A stretch of DNA of 64,000 nt from Pyrinomonadaceae bacterium. GTDB taxonomy: Bacteria; Acidobacteriota; Blastocatellia; Pyrinomonadales; Pyrinomonadaceae. The translations under genes and the position numbers were made by a program. Under the pieces are notes generated by a model. The model was given only the letters and a program-made list of their open reading frames with translations. It made no database searches and was not told where the DNA came from. The DNA lies in contig JAIBCA010000069.1 of the NCBI GenBank assembly GCA_019694345.1, positions 1 through 64,000 on the forward strand. The letters are read 5' to 3'. Positions 17,090 through 26,590 of this stretch are shown here, in pieces (position 1 is the first letter of the stretch; every line of letters starts with the position of its first letter).

Positions 17090-18235
17090 ATGAAAAAGCA
17101 ACCATCGGCAAGAAAACTTAGATTTCTCCATACGGTCTTTGCAATGGAGCGTGATCTGATCGTCGGAGGGCAAGCCGTTATGGAAGGCGTGATGATGCGA
17201 ACGCCTTCGGCGTACGCGATCGCGTGCCGACGGCAAGACGGGTCGATCGTGACGACGGCGGAAACACTTCCCAAATGGAGCGATAGATACAGGTGGCTCA
17301 ATACTCCCGTTCTCCGCGGCGGGGCAACGCTGATCCAATCGATGGCGCTGGGCGTCAAAGCACTAAATTTCTCGGCCCGTATCTACGAAGAAGATCTGGC
17401 AGCTAAAGAGGAGGCCGAAAAGGCTAAGGCGGGCGATCCGGCGGTCGCACTAGTTGACGGGGCAATAGACGAGCAATTTCTGAAAGCTCCTGTGAAGGTG
17501 ATCATGCCCGACAAGGCGGTAAAGAAGACCGGACAGTCGGCAAGTGCGGTTGGGTCGATCATTTTTGCGTTGCTCTTCAACGTTCTGCTTTTCATTGTGG
17601 CTCCGCTGGTGCTGACCAACGTGCTGTTCATCGCTCTCGGATGGGCAGAGTCACCTGTCATTGCGGCCGATGCATCGTGGTGGTCATTCGTCAAGGCATA
17701 TGTTTGGAAGATCAAGCTCGACTCGTTCGGCTCGTGGATATCTTTTAATCTCATTGACGGATTGATCCGGATGGCGTTCTTCATATTTATGATCTTTTCG
17801 ATGTCCTTCTTGAAGGACATTCGCCGTGTTTTCGAGTATCACGGTGCCGAGCATAAGACCGTGTTTACCTGGGAAAAAGGCCTCGACCTGACGGTCGAAA
17901 ATGCCGCCCAACAGCGGCGCCAGCATCCGAGATGCGGGACCTCCTTTTTGATGGTCGTGATGCTCGTTGCGATCGTGCTGTTCTCGGTGATCAATTTCGA
18001 GGCGACGTGGCTCAATCTTGTCGTCAGAATAGCGTTGATGCCGCTCGTCGCCGGCTTGTCATACGAGGTGATCAGATACGCCGCCAAGAAGGAATCAGGT
18101 CCGATCTTCAAATTTATGACCCTTCCCGGGCTTTGGCTCCAAAATATCACTACCCAGGACCCCGATGCGGAACAACTCGAAGTCGCAATAAGGGCCTTGG
18201 ATGAATCATTAAAACTCGAGCCAGTGACGGCCTGA
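17090..18235 (+). CDS. DUF1385 family membrane protein (YqhQ-like)
   Basis: A 381-residue membrane protein. The family signature '[20 protein letters not shown]' is near the N-terminus, and '[16 protein letters not shown]' and '[11 protein letters not shown]' contain conserved His, Glu and Cys residues thought to bind metal. About four transmembrane helices (near '[20 protein letters not shown]', '[17 protein letters not shown]', '[16 protein letters not shown]') are seen. The role is unknown in bacteria. The order rpmE - DUF1385 - prfA is shared with Firmicutes and other phyla, which hints at a link to translation. The start is uncertain: ATG 17090 is used; ATG 17144 ('[10 protein letters not shown]') is the alternative and is closer to the family N-terminus. 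Confidence 0.88.
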   Translation: MKKQPSARKLRFLHTVFAMERDLIVGGQAVMEGVMMRTPSAYAIACRRQDGSIVTTAETLPKWSDRYRWLNTPVLRGGATLIQSMALGVKALNFSARIYEEDLAAKEEAEKAKAGDPAVALVDGAIDEQFLKAPVKVIMPDKAVKKTGQSASAVGSIIFALLFNVLLFIVAPLVLTNVLFIALGWAESPVIAADASWWSFVKAYVWKIKLDSFGSWISFNLIDGLIRMAFFIFMIFSMSFLKDIRRVFEYHGAEHKTVFTWEKGLDLTVENAAQQRRQHPRCGTSFLMVVMLVAIVLFSVINFEATWLNLVVRIALMPLVAGLSYEVIRYAAKKESGPIFKFMTLPGLWLQNITTQDPDAEQLEVAIRALDESLKLEPVTA

Positions 18236-18267
18236 TCGCTGGTACGGGTATCGAGAAATAGCGAATT

Positions 18268-19344
18268 ATGTTTGAAAAACTTGCGCAGATCGAAAAAAGC
18301 TATGACGAACTGACCGAACAGATCTCCCAACCGGAGTTCATGTCCGACATGTCAGTTTACGCAAAGCTGATGAAACAGCACCGCAGCCTGGGCGAGATCG
18401 TCGGGAAGTATCGCGAGGTCCGAAAAATGACCGAGGATCTTCAGGGAGCCAGGGACCTAGCTGAGATGGCCGACGATGACGAGATGCGTGAGATGGCCGC
18501 TCTTGAGATCGCATCGATCGAGGAAAAACTCCCGGCAGCCGAAGAAGAACTTAAAATGCTCTTGCTGCCCAAAGACCCGAACGATGAAAAGAACGTAATT
18601 CTCGAGATCCGTGCAGGAACCGGAGGTGATGAGGCGACGCTGTTCGCCGCTGAGATTCTCAGAATGTATGCCCGATATGCCGAGCGTCAGGGTTGGAAAA
18701 TGGACATTCTTGAGGCTTCCGACACCGGCGTAGGCGGGATCAAAGATGCTGTCGCCGTGATCGAAGGCGATAACGTGTACTCGAAACTTCGTTTCGAGTC
18801 CGGCGTACACCGTGTCCAGCGAGTGCCGCAAACCGAGACCCAGGGCCGGATCCATACCTCAGCGATCACCGTCGCCGTATTGCCTGAAGCCGAAGAGGTC
18901 GATGTCCAGATCAATCAAAATGACCTCCGGATAGATACATTCTGCTCCTCGGGGCCGGGCGGGCAATCAGTGAATACGACATATTCTGCGGTGCGGATCA
19001 CTCATATGCCGACGGGCGTGGTCGTTTCGATGCAGGACGAAAAATCGCAGATCAAGAATCGCGAAAAGGCGATGAGGGTACTGCGGGCGCGGCTTCAGGA
19101 GATCGAAGAGCAGAAACAACACGACGCCCTTTCGGCCGAACGCAAATCAATGGTCGGCAGCGGTGACCGTTCGGAGAAGATCCGAACCTACAATTTCAAG
19201 GAAAACCGTGTCACCGATCACCGGATCGGTCTGACCGTACATCAGCTTGACCTGGTAATGGAAGGACAGCTGGATGAATTTATTGAAACGCTTCGGACCC
19301 ATTATCAAACCGAAAAATTGAAAGCCGAAGCGGTCGGAGCCTGA
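18268..19344 (+). CDS. prfA: Peptide chain release factor 1
   Basis: A 358-residue class I release factor, normal length. It ends translation at UAA and UAG. The stop-codon recognition tripeptide is PQT (187-189, in '[12 protein letters not shown]'; usual forms are PAT/PVT/PET) and the peptidyl-transferase motif GGQ is at 231-233 ('[11 protein letters not shown]'). N-terminal helical domain and the '[10 protein letters not shown]' start of domain 2 are also typical. It follows the DUF1385 gene after 32 bases and precedes the histidine phosphatase. PrmC, which methylates the GGQ glutamine, is not in the window. Confidence 0.97.
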   Translation: MFEKLAQIEKSYDELTEQISQPEFMSDMSVYAKLMKQHRSLGEIVGKYREVRKMTEDLQGARDLAEMADDDEMREMAALEIASIEEKLPAAEEELKMLLLPKDPNDEKNVILEIRAGTGGDEATLFAAEILRMYARYAERQGWKMDILEASDTGVGGIKDAVAVIEGDNVYSKLRFESGVHRVQRVPQTETQGRIHTSAITVAVLPEAEEVDVQINQNDLRIDTFCSSGPGGQSVNTTYSAVRITHMPTGVVVSMQDEKSQIKNREKAMRVLRARLQEIEEQKQHDALSAERKSMVGSGDRSEKIRTYNFKENRVTDHRIGLTVHQLDLVMEGQLDEFIETLRTHYQTEKLKAEAVGA

Positions 19345-19376
19345 TACCAAACAGTATTTTGGCGTTTCGAAAAAAG

Positions 19377-20033
19377 ATGCAGCCAACGCGATTATATCTG
19401 ATAAGGCACGGTCAGTCGGCCGGTAATGCCGAGGGCCGCTTCGGCGGTCACGGTCCCACGCCGCTATCGGATCTCGGTCGGCGACAGGCGGAAATGACGG
19501 CAAACTCCCTTGCCAAAGAGGGTATTTCCGCGATCTATTCCAGTGATCTGACGCGTGCGGTCGAAACTGCCGAGCCGCTCGCCCAACTGCTTGGCCTGCC
19601 GATACATCAGTCGCCCGCATTTCGTGAGCGGCATGTCGGTGTGCTCGAAGGACTGACGTTTGACGAGTCAAAGGAGGCATATCCCAAGGACTATTACGCT
19701 CTCGTCAATCGAAACATACATCATGTGATCACAAAAGGGGAGAGTTATCGACATCTGCTTCGCCGGATCACCCAAAAGGTCAACGACGTTCTCCGGGTCC
19801 ACCAAGGTGAACGAGTGGCAATTTTCTCACACACTGGTGCGATCTGTTTTCTCACGCTGCACCTTCTCGGGGCGATCCATCGCGGCACAAAACAGACGCC
19901 ATGGCTGATCACTTCAAATTGCGGGATCAATCGCTTTGAGATCCGCAATCGAAGCAATATTCGCGTCTTGGCTCTTAACGATACACGTCATTTGGCCGCC
20001 GTCACCGGGAACGATTCATTTGCCGCCCGATAG
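19377..20033 (+). CDS. Histidine phosphatase (phosphoglycerate mutase-like)
   Basis: A 218-residue protein of the histidine phosphatase superfamily. The catalytic motif is 'LYLIRHGQSAGNAEGRFGG' (RHG, His near residue 10), with a second active-site His in 'VAIFSHTGAICF' and an Arg in 'SDLTRAVETAEPL'. This layout matches alpha-ribazole phosphatase (CobC), broad-specificity phosphatases and cofactor-dependent PGM-like proteins. The ATG at 19377 is preferred over an in-frame TTG at 19359. It follows prfA after 32 bases. CobC would fit with cobalamin uptake elsewhere in the window, but nothing specific in the sequence proves this. Confidence 0.85.
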   Translation: MQPTRLYLIRHGQSAGNAEGRFGGHGPTPLSDLGRRQAEMTANSLAKEGISAIYSSDLTRAVETAEPLAQLLGLPIHQSPAFRERHVGVLEGLTFDESKEAYPKDYYALVNRNIHHVITKGESYRHLLRRITQKVNDVLRVHQGERVAIFSHTGAICFLTLHLLGAIHRGTKQTPWLITSNCGINRFEIRNRSNIRVLALNDTRHLAAVTGNDSFAAR

Positions 20034-20110
20034 CATGACCTACAATTTCTTGACTTTCTATCCCGTTTGAAATCTACTTGCATTTGATCATTAGATCTGC
20101 CGAGGCAAGT

Positions 20111-21139
20111 ATGAACAAAATTATCGGGTCGCTAACTCTTTGCGCGTTGACACTTTTGGCCGTAGTTTCGGTCGCCGCCCAGGACGATGAAACACGTCAG
20201 GGTACGGGCTTGCCTACCTTGGTCGGTGAAAATGCCGGCCGCGGCAATCGGATGAACGTGTCAGGTAAGGTCTCCTTGATGGGGACCGATCAGCCCAAAC
20301 GAAGGCCGGTGATAACGGTCTCTGTCCTGATGTCCGGAGCGGTTCTCGACCGAACAACTACCAACGATAAGGGCTTTTTCATCATTCGCAGCGTTCCCAG
20401 GGAAACCGTCACGATACTCGTTGAAGTTGACGGAAATGAGGCCGCCAGGCAGGTTGTTGCCGCGTCACCCATGGGCAACACTTCGCTTGAGATCTCGATC
20501 CCCTGGCCATCGCTAGCCCCGCCCGCGAAGCCGGGCGTGATCGCCGCCGACCAGATATACGACCGATCCCCAAATAATCAGGCCCTTTTCAGTAAGGGTC
20601 TTGACGCAGCCAAATCCAACGAAAAAGCCCAGGCCATCACTTTTTTCAATGAGTTGCTCACCGCCGATCCGAAAGACCACATTGCCTGGACAGAACTCGG
20701 CACCGTGTATTTCAAGCACGACGATCTCGATAATGCTGAGGCCTGCTATTTCAAAGCTATCGAACTCAAGCGGGATTATTTTATGGCGCTGCTCAACCTC
20801 GGCAAACTTTATTTTGGCCGAAAGCAATATGATGATTCCGTACTGGTGCTAACCAATGCCGTAAAGGCCCGGCCGGATTCACCGGATGCTCACGTATTCC
20901 TAGCCGAGGCGTATCTTCAGACCAAGAAGGGAAACTCAGCCGTTTATCACTATAACGAGGCACTTAAATTAGCACCGATCGAAAAGGCTGAGGTCCATCT
21001 GCGTCTTGCGTCGCTCTATGACGCGGCCGGACTGAAGAACAAGGCTTCGAACGAATACAAGCTGTTTCTAAATAAGCAGCCAAATTATGCTGAAAAGGAA
21101 CGGCTGGAAAAGTACATTAAAGACAACCCACCCAAATAA
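20111..21139 (+). CDS. Exported TPR protein with Ig/carboxypeptidase-regulatory-like N-domain
   Basis: A 342-residue protein with a signal peptide ('IIGSLTLCALTLLAVVSVAAQ'). Residues ~45-135 look like a carboxypeptidase-regulatory or transthyretin-like beta domain ('NVSGKVSLMG', 'TTTNDKGFFIIRSVPRETV'), and residues ~160-340 hold about five TPRs ('AWTELGTVYFKHDDLDNAEA', 'ALLNLGKLYFGRKQYDDSV'). Probably a periplasmic or outer-membrane-associated scaffold; the pairing of these two domain types is common in Acidobacteriota, and the large TonB receptor next to it has the same N-terminal domain type. The start ATG has GAGG upstream. It ends just before a strong terminator. Confidence 0.85.
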   Translation: MNKIIGSLTLCALTLLAVVSVAAQDDETRQGTGLPTLVGENAGRGNRMNVSGKVSLMGTDQPKRRPVITVSVLMSGAVLDRTTTNDKGFFIIRSVPRETVTILVEVDGNEAARQVVAASPMGNTSLEISIPWPSLAPPAKPGVIAADQIYDRSPNNQALFSKGLDAAKSNEKAQAITFFNELLTADPKDHIAWTELGTVYFKHDDLDNAEACYFKAIELKRDYFMALLNLGKLYFGRKQYDDSVLVLTNAVKARPDSPDAHVFLAEAYLQTKKGNSAVYHYNEALKLAPIEKAEVHLRLASLYDAAGLKNKASNEYKLFLNKQPNYAEKERLEKYIKDNPPK

Positions 21140-21150
21140 GGGACAAAAAA

Positions 21151-21180
21151 GGGCCGGGCGAATTGCCCGGCCCTTATTAT
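21151..21180. terminator. Bidirectional intrinsic terminator
   Basis: A 9-bp perfect stem, GGGCCGGGC / GCCCGGCCC (21151-21159 and 21165-21173), 5-base loop. On the minus strand it is followed by a T6 run (the AAAAAA before it), so it is an excellent terminator for the large TonB receptor; on the plus strand TTATTAT follows, good enough for the TPR gene. Confidence 0.88.
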
Positions 21181-21196
21181 CGGTCAGGTACGAGAT

Positions 21197-24100
21197 CTAG
21201 AAATCGTACCTGAGAGCAAATTGCATGATACGCGGTGAATTGGCCATCGCCGTATATCGTCCAAACGCGCCGTCGGCCGCTGTTCCGGTGTAGCCAAGCG
21301 TCCCGATCGACTGTCCCGTGAAGTACGGCGTGTTAGCCACGTTGAAAACATCCCATCGGAACGTTACCTTGTGTCCCTCTCTCCACGGCATATCGAAAGA
21401 TTTCGACAAGCTTGCATCGAGGTTGATCGACGGCGAGAACCGAAGCGGATTACGGCTGCCCGTTTCGCCGGGATGAGGCGTGCGGAATGCCGCGTTGGCG
21501 TCGTCCGGGTTGGCGAACATATTCGGGATGTCGCAACCCGATGTGCAGGTGCTCGATGCCGAGTTGTAGAACGTGCCCGATTTTACCTTGCGGATGTTCG
21601 TCATATAGCTTCGGATGTTCCAGTTGGTCTGCCAACCGGTAGCATCGTAAAAGCCGTCGAACGGATAACCCGAATCCCATCTGAACACGGCCGCCAACGA
21701 CCATCCACCAAGGACAGCATCAGCGAATTTGTTCATTCCGTTCCAGAGCTTTCGGCCCTTTCCGACCGGAATGTCCCAAACGCCGTTGAAGTTGATCTGA
21801 TGACGAAGGTCAAAATCCGAGTAGGATTTCTGGTCACCCAACTTGAATGCGTTCAGAACGAAAGCTGACCCGAACAGGCCGCCTGTCTGCAAGCCCGAGG
21901 CCTCGTCAAGTGATTTTGAATAAGTGTAGTTCAGGTCCCACGTGGTTCCGGCAAGACGCTGTCGAAGCGACACCGTTGCACCATGGTAGTCTGATTTACC
22001 GACCGTGCTGAAGGCCGATAGTGAATCATATTGGCCCTGGAAGAAGTATCTTGAACCGGTAAACTGGTCAAGCTGCTGCATAAGATAGGTCCAGTCACCC
22101 GCACTTGGCTGTGCAAGATAGACGGCCTGAGTGTTGGTCGTGCCTGCCGGCAAGCTGAACGCCGCCGCAAGACTGCCCGGAGCCCACATATTGTTGTAAA
22201 ACGCCAGATTCGGGACCGAACTCAGCGGAGCCCCGGCCTGCAGCAGCCGATCGAGGATAGTTCCGGCCTCGTTGTAGCTCATACCCGATACGGGGTCGCG
22301 GATGTCACGGAGCATCATCGCGTCGCGTCCGACCAGAAGGTTGCGGGCGAGGCGGCCGATGTAAGCAACGTCTAGCCAGATCTTGCCCGGCAACTGTCTG
22401 CCGTAGCTGACATTCCACGTATAGTTGATCGGCGAGACCAAATTCTGATCCAGCGATGTCTCGATCTTGCCCTGTCCGGGGTTGTTGAATGGAGCAGTCT
22501 GCGGGAATGTCAATCCGGTCGGGATCGTCAGGTTCGGCAGATTGCGGATCACCATATTCGGGCCGGTGTAAAGCGGAGCCGGGTTGTTCGTGATGTTGTA
22601 GGTATTTACGTTGATCGACGCCGAAGACGCAAATCCAAGCGTGTTCGAACCATCCCAGTTGGTCGCCAACTGCTGGCCAAAATAGTCATTGGTGATCGCA
22701 AAACCGGCCCTGAAGACCGACTCGGAATCCTTGCCGAACATTTTCGACAAGAATCCTTTTTCAAACTCCGGCGACCACGCGATCGAAACGCGGGGCTGAA
22801 CGTTGTTCTTGTCGAGCGGATAAATGCTATCGAGGCCGTTTGCCTTTCCTGCCTTGCGGACCGAAAGCGGTTCACGGTAGTTCTGCCCTCGATTCATCGC
22901 ATCGATCGTGTTCTGAAGATAGGTCGACAGCACGATGCTCGGCACGGTCTCATAGCCCTGAGTTTCGGTCACCGGCATGCTCAGCCCGTATCGAACACCG
23001 GCGGTGAGTGTAAGGTTTGACCTCAGCTTCCAGGTATCCTGAAAGTAGAAATCGTATTCTTCGGTCTTGAACTGACGGAAAATACCCGTATTTGCCGGGA
23101 TCAACTGTCCCTGGGTATCGAAATTGAAGTTAGCCCCATAGCCGCTCAGACGGCCAAGCAATGCAACGAGAGCTCCCTGTGCGGGCGTGCTCCATGCGGT
23201 TCCCGAGATGGTCCTGGGTGATCCCGCCGTTGCAGTGATGTAATTGTTGATCGCCGTTCTGGCGACATTGCTCGGATATGCACTCGGGTTAGTAATACCG
23301 TTATCAAACGCCCGGGCAAAATTAGTCCGCGAGTTCTTGATCAAACGGATATTGGTTCCGAACTGCAGCGAGTGATTGCCCTTGATCCAGGTGAAATCGT
23401 CCGTGATGTTTTGCGTCGGATTGGTACGATTGAACGTACGCGCAAATCCCGTCGGCTGAAAGATATAGCGGAACGTGATCGCCGGTGCGTCTGAGTCGCC
23501 CTGGTTGCTGAATGCGATTCGCGTCAACCCATAGCTGAGGCGATTGGTCATGTTGCTGTTGATCAACCAAGTGTGGGTCAATGCCATTCCTAGCGGGTGG
23601 CTCCATGTATTGGTCGGCGGCGTGTCGGGGAAATACGACGGAGCTCCGGTGATATCCTGCTGATAGTTACCTCGGAACGACAGCTGATGCTTCTGATCCT
23701 TGGTCACGTTCCAGTCAAATCGGGCTGTATGAGCATTCTGTTTGATGGGTGTCGCAGCATTGAATCTGAAACCGCCGGAATTCAGGCCGTCACCGACGGT
23801 GCTGTCATTTACCGGATATCTTGAAGCCGCCGATGCGAAAAGGCTCGCAGCGATCGGATTAACATCGACCACCGGCAGACTACTCACCGTAAACGTATTG
23901 ATCTGGGCCGTTGTGATTGTCCATGCCTGGCCCGTGTTGTCGAAGAACTTGATATTGCCCTGTCCGAGACTGGCTGTCGGAACGAGTCGTACGACCGACT
24001 CGCCCTTTGCTTCTCTCATTCCTTCGTAGTTGTAGAAAAAGAACAATCTGTCCTTAATGATCGGACCGCCGAGCCGGCCGCCGAAAAGGTTTCGGATCAG

Positions 24101-24928
24101 CTTCGGACGTTCGACACCTGACCGGTTGTTGAACCAGTCATTGGCCGTCGTTGCGGTATTACGATGGTATTCGTAAAGCGCTCCGCGAAAATCATTTGAT
24201 CCGCTCTTGGTGATCAATGAGATCTGGGCACCTGATGACCGTCCCTTGCTGGCATCAGGGTTTAGCGTCGTAACGCGAAATTCGTCGACCGAGTCGGGGT
24301 TGACACGCAGAACCGACTCAAATGCGCTCGCATTCTGCTGGTTGTTGACGTCTATACCGTCCAGGGTGATATTCGCCTGATCGGCACGGCCGCCGGCAAC
24401 CGAACCGTCAGGCGTCACGGCTGCCTGCAGGCTCAAGAGGTTTGCAACGTTTCTGCCCTGCAGCGGAAGCTGCAGGATCTGACGTGAAACAAAGTTGTTT
24501 CCCAAACTGGCGTCCTGCGTGTTGACGATACTTTCAAGTCCGTCCGCGGCAACATTTACTACCTCGGAAACCGCACCCGGTTCAAGCATCGCGTCGATCG
24601 ATGTGGTCTTGTCCACGAGCGCCGAGACGCTGGACTGGACGAGCTTCTTAAAGCCATTGGCTTCGATCGTTAACTGATAGGTATCGGGCGGTACGCTGGA
24701 AAATGAATAGGCCCCGGAACTGCTGGTAACCACCGTACGGTTAAATCCACGGGACTCGTTAACCAACTTGACTGTCGCACCGGCCACAACGGCACCCTGC
24801 TGATCAGTTACAGTGCCCTGAATAGTTGCCGAGCCCGTCTGTGCGGTTGCCGAGCCGGCCAATACGATCGACAAAACGACCGCAAAAATAGCAAGTAATC
24901 CCTTACTCTTGCAATTGCCAAATGTCAT
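21197..24928 (-). CDS. TonB-dependent receptor, Oar-like, with carboxypeptidase-regulatory domain
   Basis: A 1243-residue outer-membrane protein with a signal peptide ('LLAIFAVVLSIVLAGSATAQ'). Residues ~30-115 are a carboxypeptidase-regulatory-like domain ('GTVTDQQGAVVAGATVKLVN', 'GAYSFSSVPPDTYQLTIEAN'). Next comes a plug-like domain ('LPLQGRNVANLLSLQAAV', 'ANITLDGIDVNNQQN'), then a long beta-barrel with a C-terminal Phe ('QFALRYDF'). This Oar-type layout is typical of Acidobacteriota and Myxococcota and takes up sugars, peptides or other large substrates with TonB energy; the substrate is unknown. The start has AGGAGG 5 bases upstream. No Fur-like or riboswitch element was seen in the 437-base upstream region. 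Confidence 0.92.
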   Translation of the reverse strand: MTFGNCKSKGLLAIFAVVLSIVLAGSATAQTGSATIQGTVTDQQGAVVAGATVKLVNESRGFNRTVVTSSSGAYSFSSVPPDTYQLTIEANGFKKLVQSSVSALVDKTTSIDAMLEPGAVSEVVNVAADGLESIVNTQDASLGNNFVSRQILQLPLQGRNVANLLSLQAAVTPDGSVAGGRADQANITLDGIDVNNQQNASAFESVLRVNPDSVDEFRVTTLNPDASKGRSSGAQISLITKSGSNDFRGALYEYHRNTATTANDWFNNRSGVERPKLIRNLFGGRLGGPIIKDRLFFFYNYEGMREAKGESVVRLVPTASLGQGNIKFFDNTGQAWTITTAQINTFTVSSLPVVDVNPIAASLFASAASRYPVNDSTVGDGLNSGGFRFNAATPIKQNAHTARFDWNVTKDQKHQLSFRGNYQQDITGAPSYFPDTPPTNTWSHPLGMALTHTWLINSNMTNRLSYGLTRIAFSNQGDSDAPAITFRYIFQPTGFARTFNRTNPTQNITDDFTWIKGNHSLQFGTNIRLIKNSRTNFARAFDNGITNPSAYPSNVARTAINNYITATAGSPRTISGTAWSTPAQGALVALLGRLSGYGANFNFDTQGQLIPANTGIFRQFKTEEYDFYFQDTWKLRSNLTLTAGVRYGLSMPVTETQGYETVPSIVLSTYLQNTIDAMNRGQNYREPLSVRKAGKANGLDSIYPLDKNNVQPRVSIAWSPEFEKGFLSKMFGKDSESVFRAGFAITNDYFGQQLATNWDGSNTLGFASSASINVNTYNITNNPAPLYTGPNMVIRNLPNLTIPTGLTFPQTAPFNNPGQGKIETSLDQNLVSPINYTWNVSYGRQLPGKIWLDVAYIGRLARNLLVGRDAMMLRDIRDPVSGMSYNEAGTILDRLLQAGAPLSSVPNLAFYNNMWAPGSLAAAFSLPAGTTNTQAVYLAQPSAGDWTYLMQQLDQFTGSRYFFQGQYDSLSAFSTVGKSDYHGATVSLRQRLAGTTWDLNYTYSKSLDEASGLQTGGLFGSAFVLNAFKLGDQKSYSDFDLRHQINFNGVWDIPVGKGRKLWNGMNKFADAVLGGWSLAAVFRWDSGYPFDGFYDATGWQTNWNIRSYMTNIRKVKSGTFYNSASSTCTSGCDIPNMFANPDDANAAFRTPHPGETGSRNPLRFSPSINLDASLSKSFDMPWREGHKVTFRWDVFNVANTPYFTGQSIGTLGYTGTAADGAFGRYTAMANSPRIMQFALRYDF

Positions 24929-25365
24929 AGCTCCTCCTGAGTGTTACTACGGTATCGTCGAAATTGTTAAAGGAAACCTCTGACACGCACGTACTGTGCC
25001 GCAAGTCAGAAATTCAATGCTGACCGTTGTAATCAGCTAGTTTTATGGCTCAACCCGGACTATCGGGAATGCCATTTTCGATGAGAATCTGAATTTGATT
25101 CAAAATCTCGTCGGTCTTTACTCAATCCGTAAATTTTAGGTGTTTCAAAAGAATTGACGGTAATTTAACACATATTTGAGAAAAGAGAAGTCTCGTTTTG
25201 CGTTTTTTTTGCCGATACTCGTATCAAGTTGACGAAAAGCAGCCTTCTGCACTGTCCGATACTAAAAGTAATCGTGGCGACAGCCGGAGCATGGCCGCAG
25301 GTTCGCGCTGGGCGGTTGACAGGGCAGGGTTTGCAGGCCGAACTAAGTCCGAGAAAAACTGAGGT
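24929..25365. other. Intergenic region without a gene
   Basis: 437 bases between the TonB receptor and the flavoprotein gene, both on the minus strand. It contains the receptor's ribosome-binding site and, presumably, its promoter; the AT-rich stretch at 25100-25210 is the likeliest place, but I see no convincing -35/-10 pair. No coding frame, riboswitch consensus or tRNA is visible. Confidence 0.6.
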
Positions 25366-26301
25366 CTACTCACCGACGAACTGTTGATATATCGCCTTGA
25401 CCGCGGTCGCAGCCTGACCGACGGCTCCGGCGATCGTTGGCCCCGTCCGGTTTACGATATCGCCGACCGCAAATACCCTCGAGAGATTTGTGCGGCCGAC
25501 TGAATCAGCGATGAGATACCCGTCCGGCGTTTTGGCAATGTCAACAAAAGGCTCGGAGTTAGGTTCGACGCCGATCCGGATCAGCAAACGGTCGATCGCC
25601 AATTGACGGATCTCGTTCGAATTCACATCCTTGATCTCAAGTCCCCTAACTTGATCATCGCCGAGTATCCTGGTAGCGATTGCACCGAAAACAACCTGAA
25701 CATTTTCGAGATCTCCCGTGGCGTCAATTAGCTCACGCCTTGCCGAGAACTGTCTGCCGCGATGGACTATGAATACCTCTTTGGCAGATCTGCCAAGGAT
25801 CAAGGCGTTCTCGACGGCCGCATCGCCGCCCCCGATTATGGCAACCGAGAGGCCCGAGGCACCGCTTCCTGTCTTAGCCCCTGACTCGAGTATGCCGCGT
25901 CCGAGAAAATCCATCTCGCCCGGAATTTGCAGTTTTCGCCGTCTGACCCCGGCGGCAATTATCACTGCACGTGAGCAAACGTTTCGGCCGCCGGATAATT
26001 CTATCTGGACTCCATGTTCGGACTCGGCGATGCCCAAGGCTTCTCCCGCGAGCACTTCCGTTCCGGAACGGCGTTCAGCCTGAGCGATCATCAGATCGGC
26101 CAATTCCGTTCCGTTGGCAGTTTCTATCCCGGGATAATTCACTACCGGGTTGTAGATCCGCCGCATTTGTCCACCGAGGAGGCCTTCCCGCTCGATGATG
26201 ACCGAAGTCAGACCGAGATCGCCGCACCACAGTGCAGCGGCGAGGCCGCCCGGGCCGCCGCCGATCATCGCTACGTCAAAATCGCTGTTGAACGTCGCCA
26301 T
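25366..26301 (-). CDS. Thioredoxin reductase-like flavoprotein lacking the redox CxxC
   Basis: A 311-residue two-domain FAD/NAD(P) protein. FAD motif 'VAMIGGGPGGLAAALWC', NAD(P) motif 'VAIIGGGDAAVENALIL' and the C-terminal 'VFAVGDIVNR' are all present. The usual CxxC between the two (CATC in thioredoxin reductase) is replaced by 'ILESGAKTGSGASG', so it cannot reduce thioredoxin by the classic route. It belongs rather to the group including ferredoxin/flavodoxin-NADP+ reductases (YumC-type) and similar single-electron donors. It is preceded by a 17-base perfect palindrome and is divergent from the TPR/receiver gene. The electron acceptor is unknown. Confidence 0.85.
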   Translation of the reverse strand: MATFNSDFDVAMIGGGPGGLAAALWCGDLGLTSVIIEREGLLGGQMRRIYNPVVNYPGIETANGTELADLMIAQAERRSGTEVLAGEALGIAESEHGVQIELSGGRNVCSRAVIIAAGVRRRKLQIPGEMDFLGRGILESGAKTGSGASGLSVAIIGGGDAAVENALILGRSAKEVFIVHRGRQFSARRELIDATGDLENVQVVFGAIATRILGDDQVRGLEIKDVNSNEIRQLAIDRLLIRIGVEPNSEPFVDIAKTPDGYLIADSVGRTNLSRVFAVGDIVNRTGPTIAGAVGQAATAVKAIYQQFVGE

Positions 26302-26348
26302 CCTGATCCGAAACCTCTCTGTCCATTACCTCATTTTGTCATCGACTT

Positions 26349-26365
26349 GTGACATATTATGTCAC
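26349..26365. promoter_or_regulatory. 17-base perfect palindrome, probable operator
   Basis: GTGACATA-T-TATGTCAC with both 8-base arms fully complementary. It lies 48 bases upstream of the flavoprotein start (minus) and about 225 bases upstream of the TPR/receiver start (plus). On the minus strand its centre contains TAATAT, so a bound protein could block a -10 element. The spacing does not fit CRP (TGTGA-N6-TCACA) and the half-site is not one I can assign. Confidence 0.5.
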
Positions 26366-26590
26366 TTTTACCAGGTTCTTTGTTATATTCGCTGACCATC
26401 ACCTTCATTTGATCGTCTTCAACATCCCTAGTTTAGGCATATTTACGTCGATAAACAACGAAGCGCGCATTTGACCGATGTGGCACCCATTTTGCATAAC
26501 CGTTTATCCGGGATAATGGCGCCTTTGTCTAGGGGCCCCGATCTTCCGCACTCTAGTTGTCAAAGTTCACTACGTCACCCAGTGCAAAAT

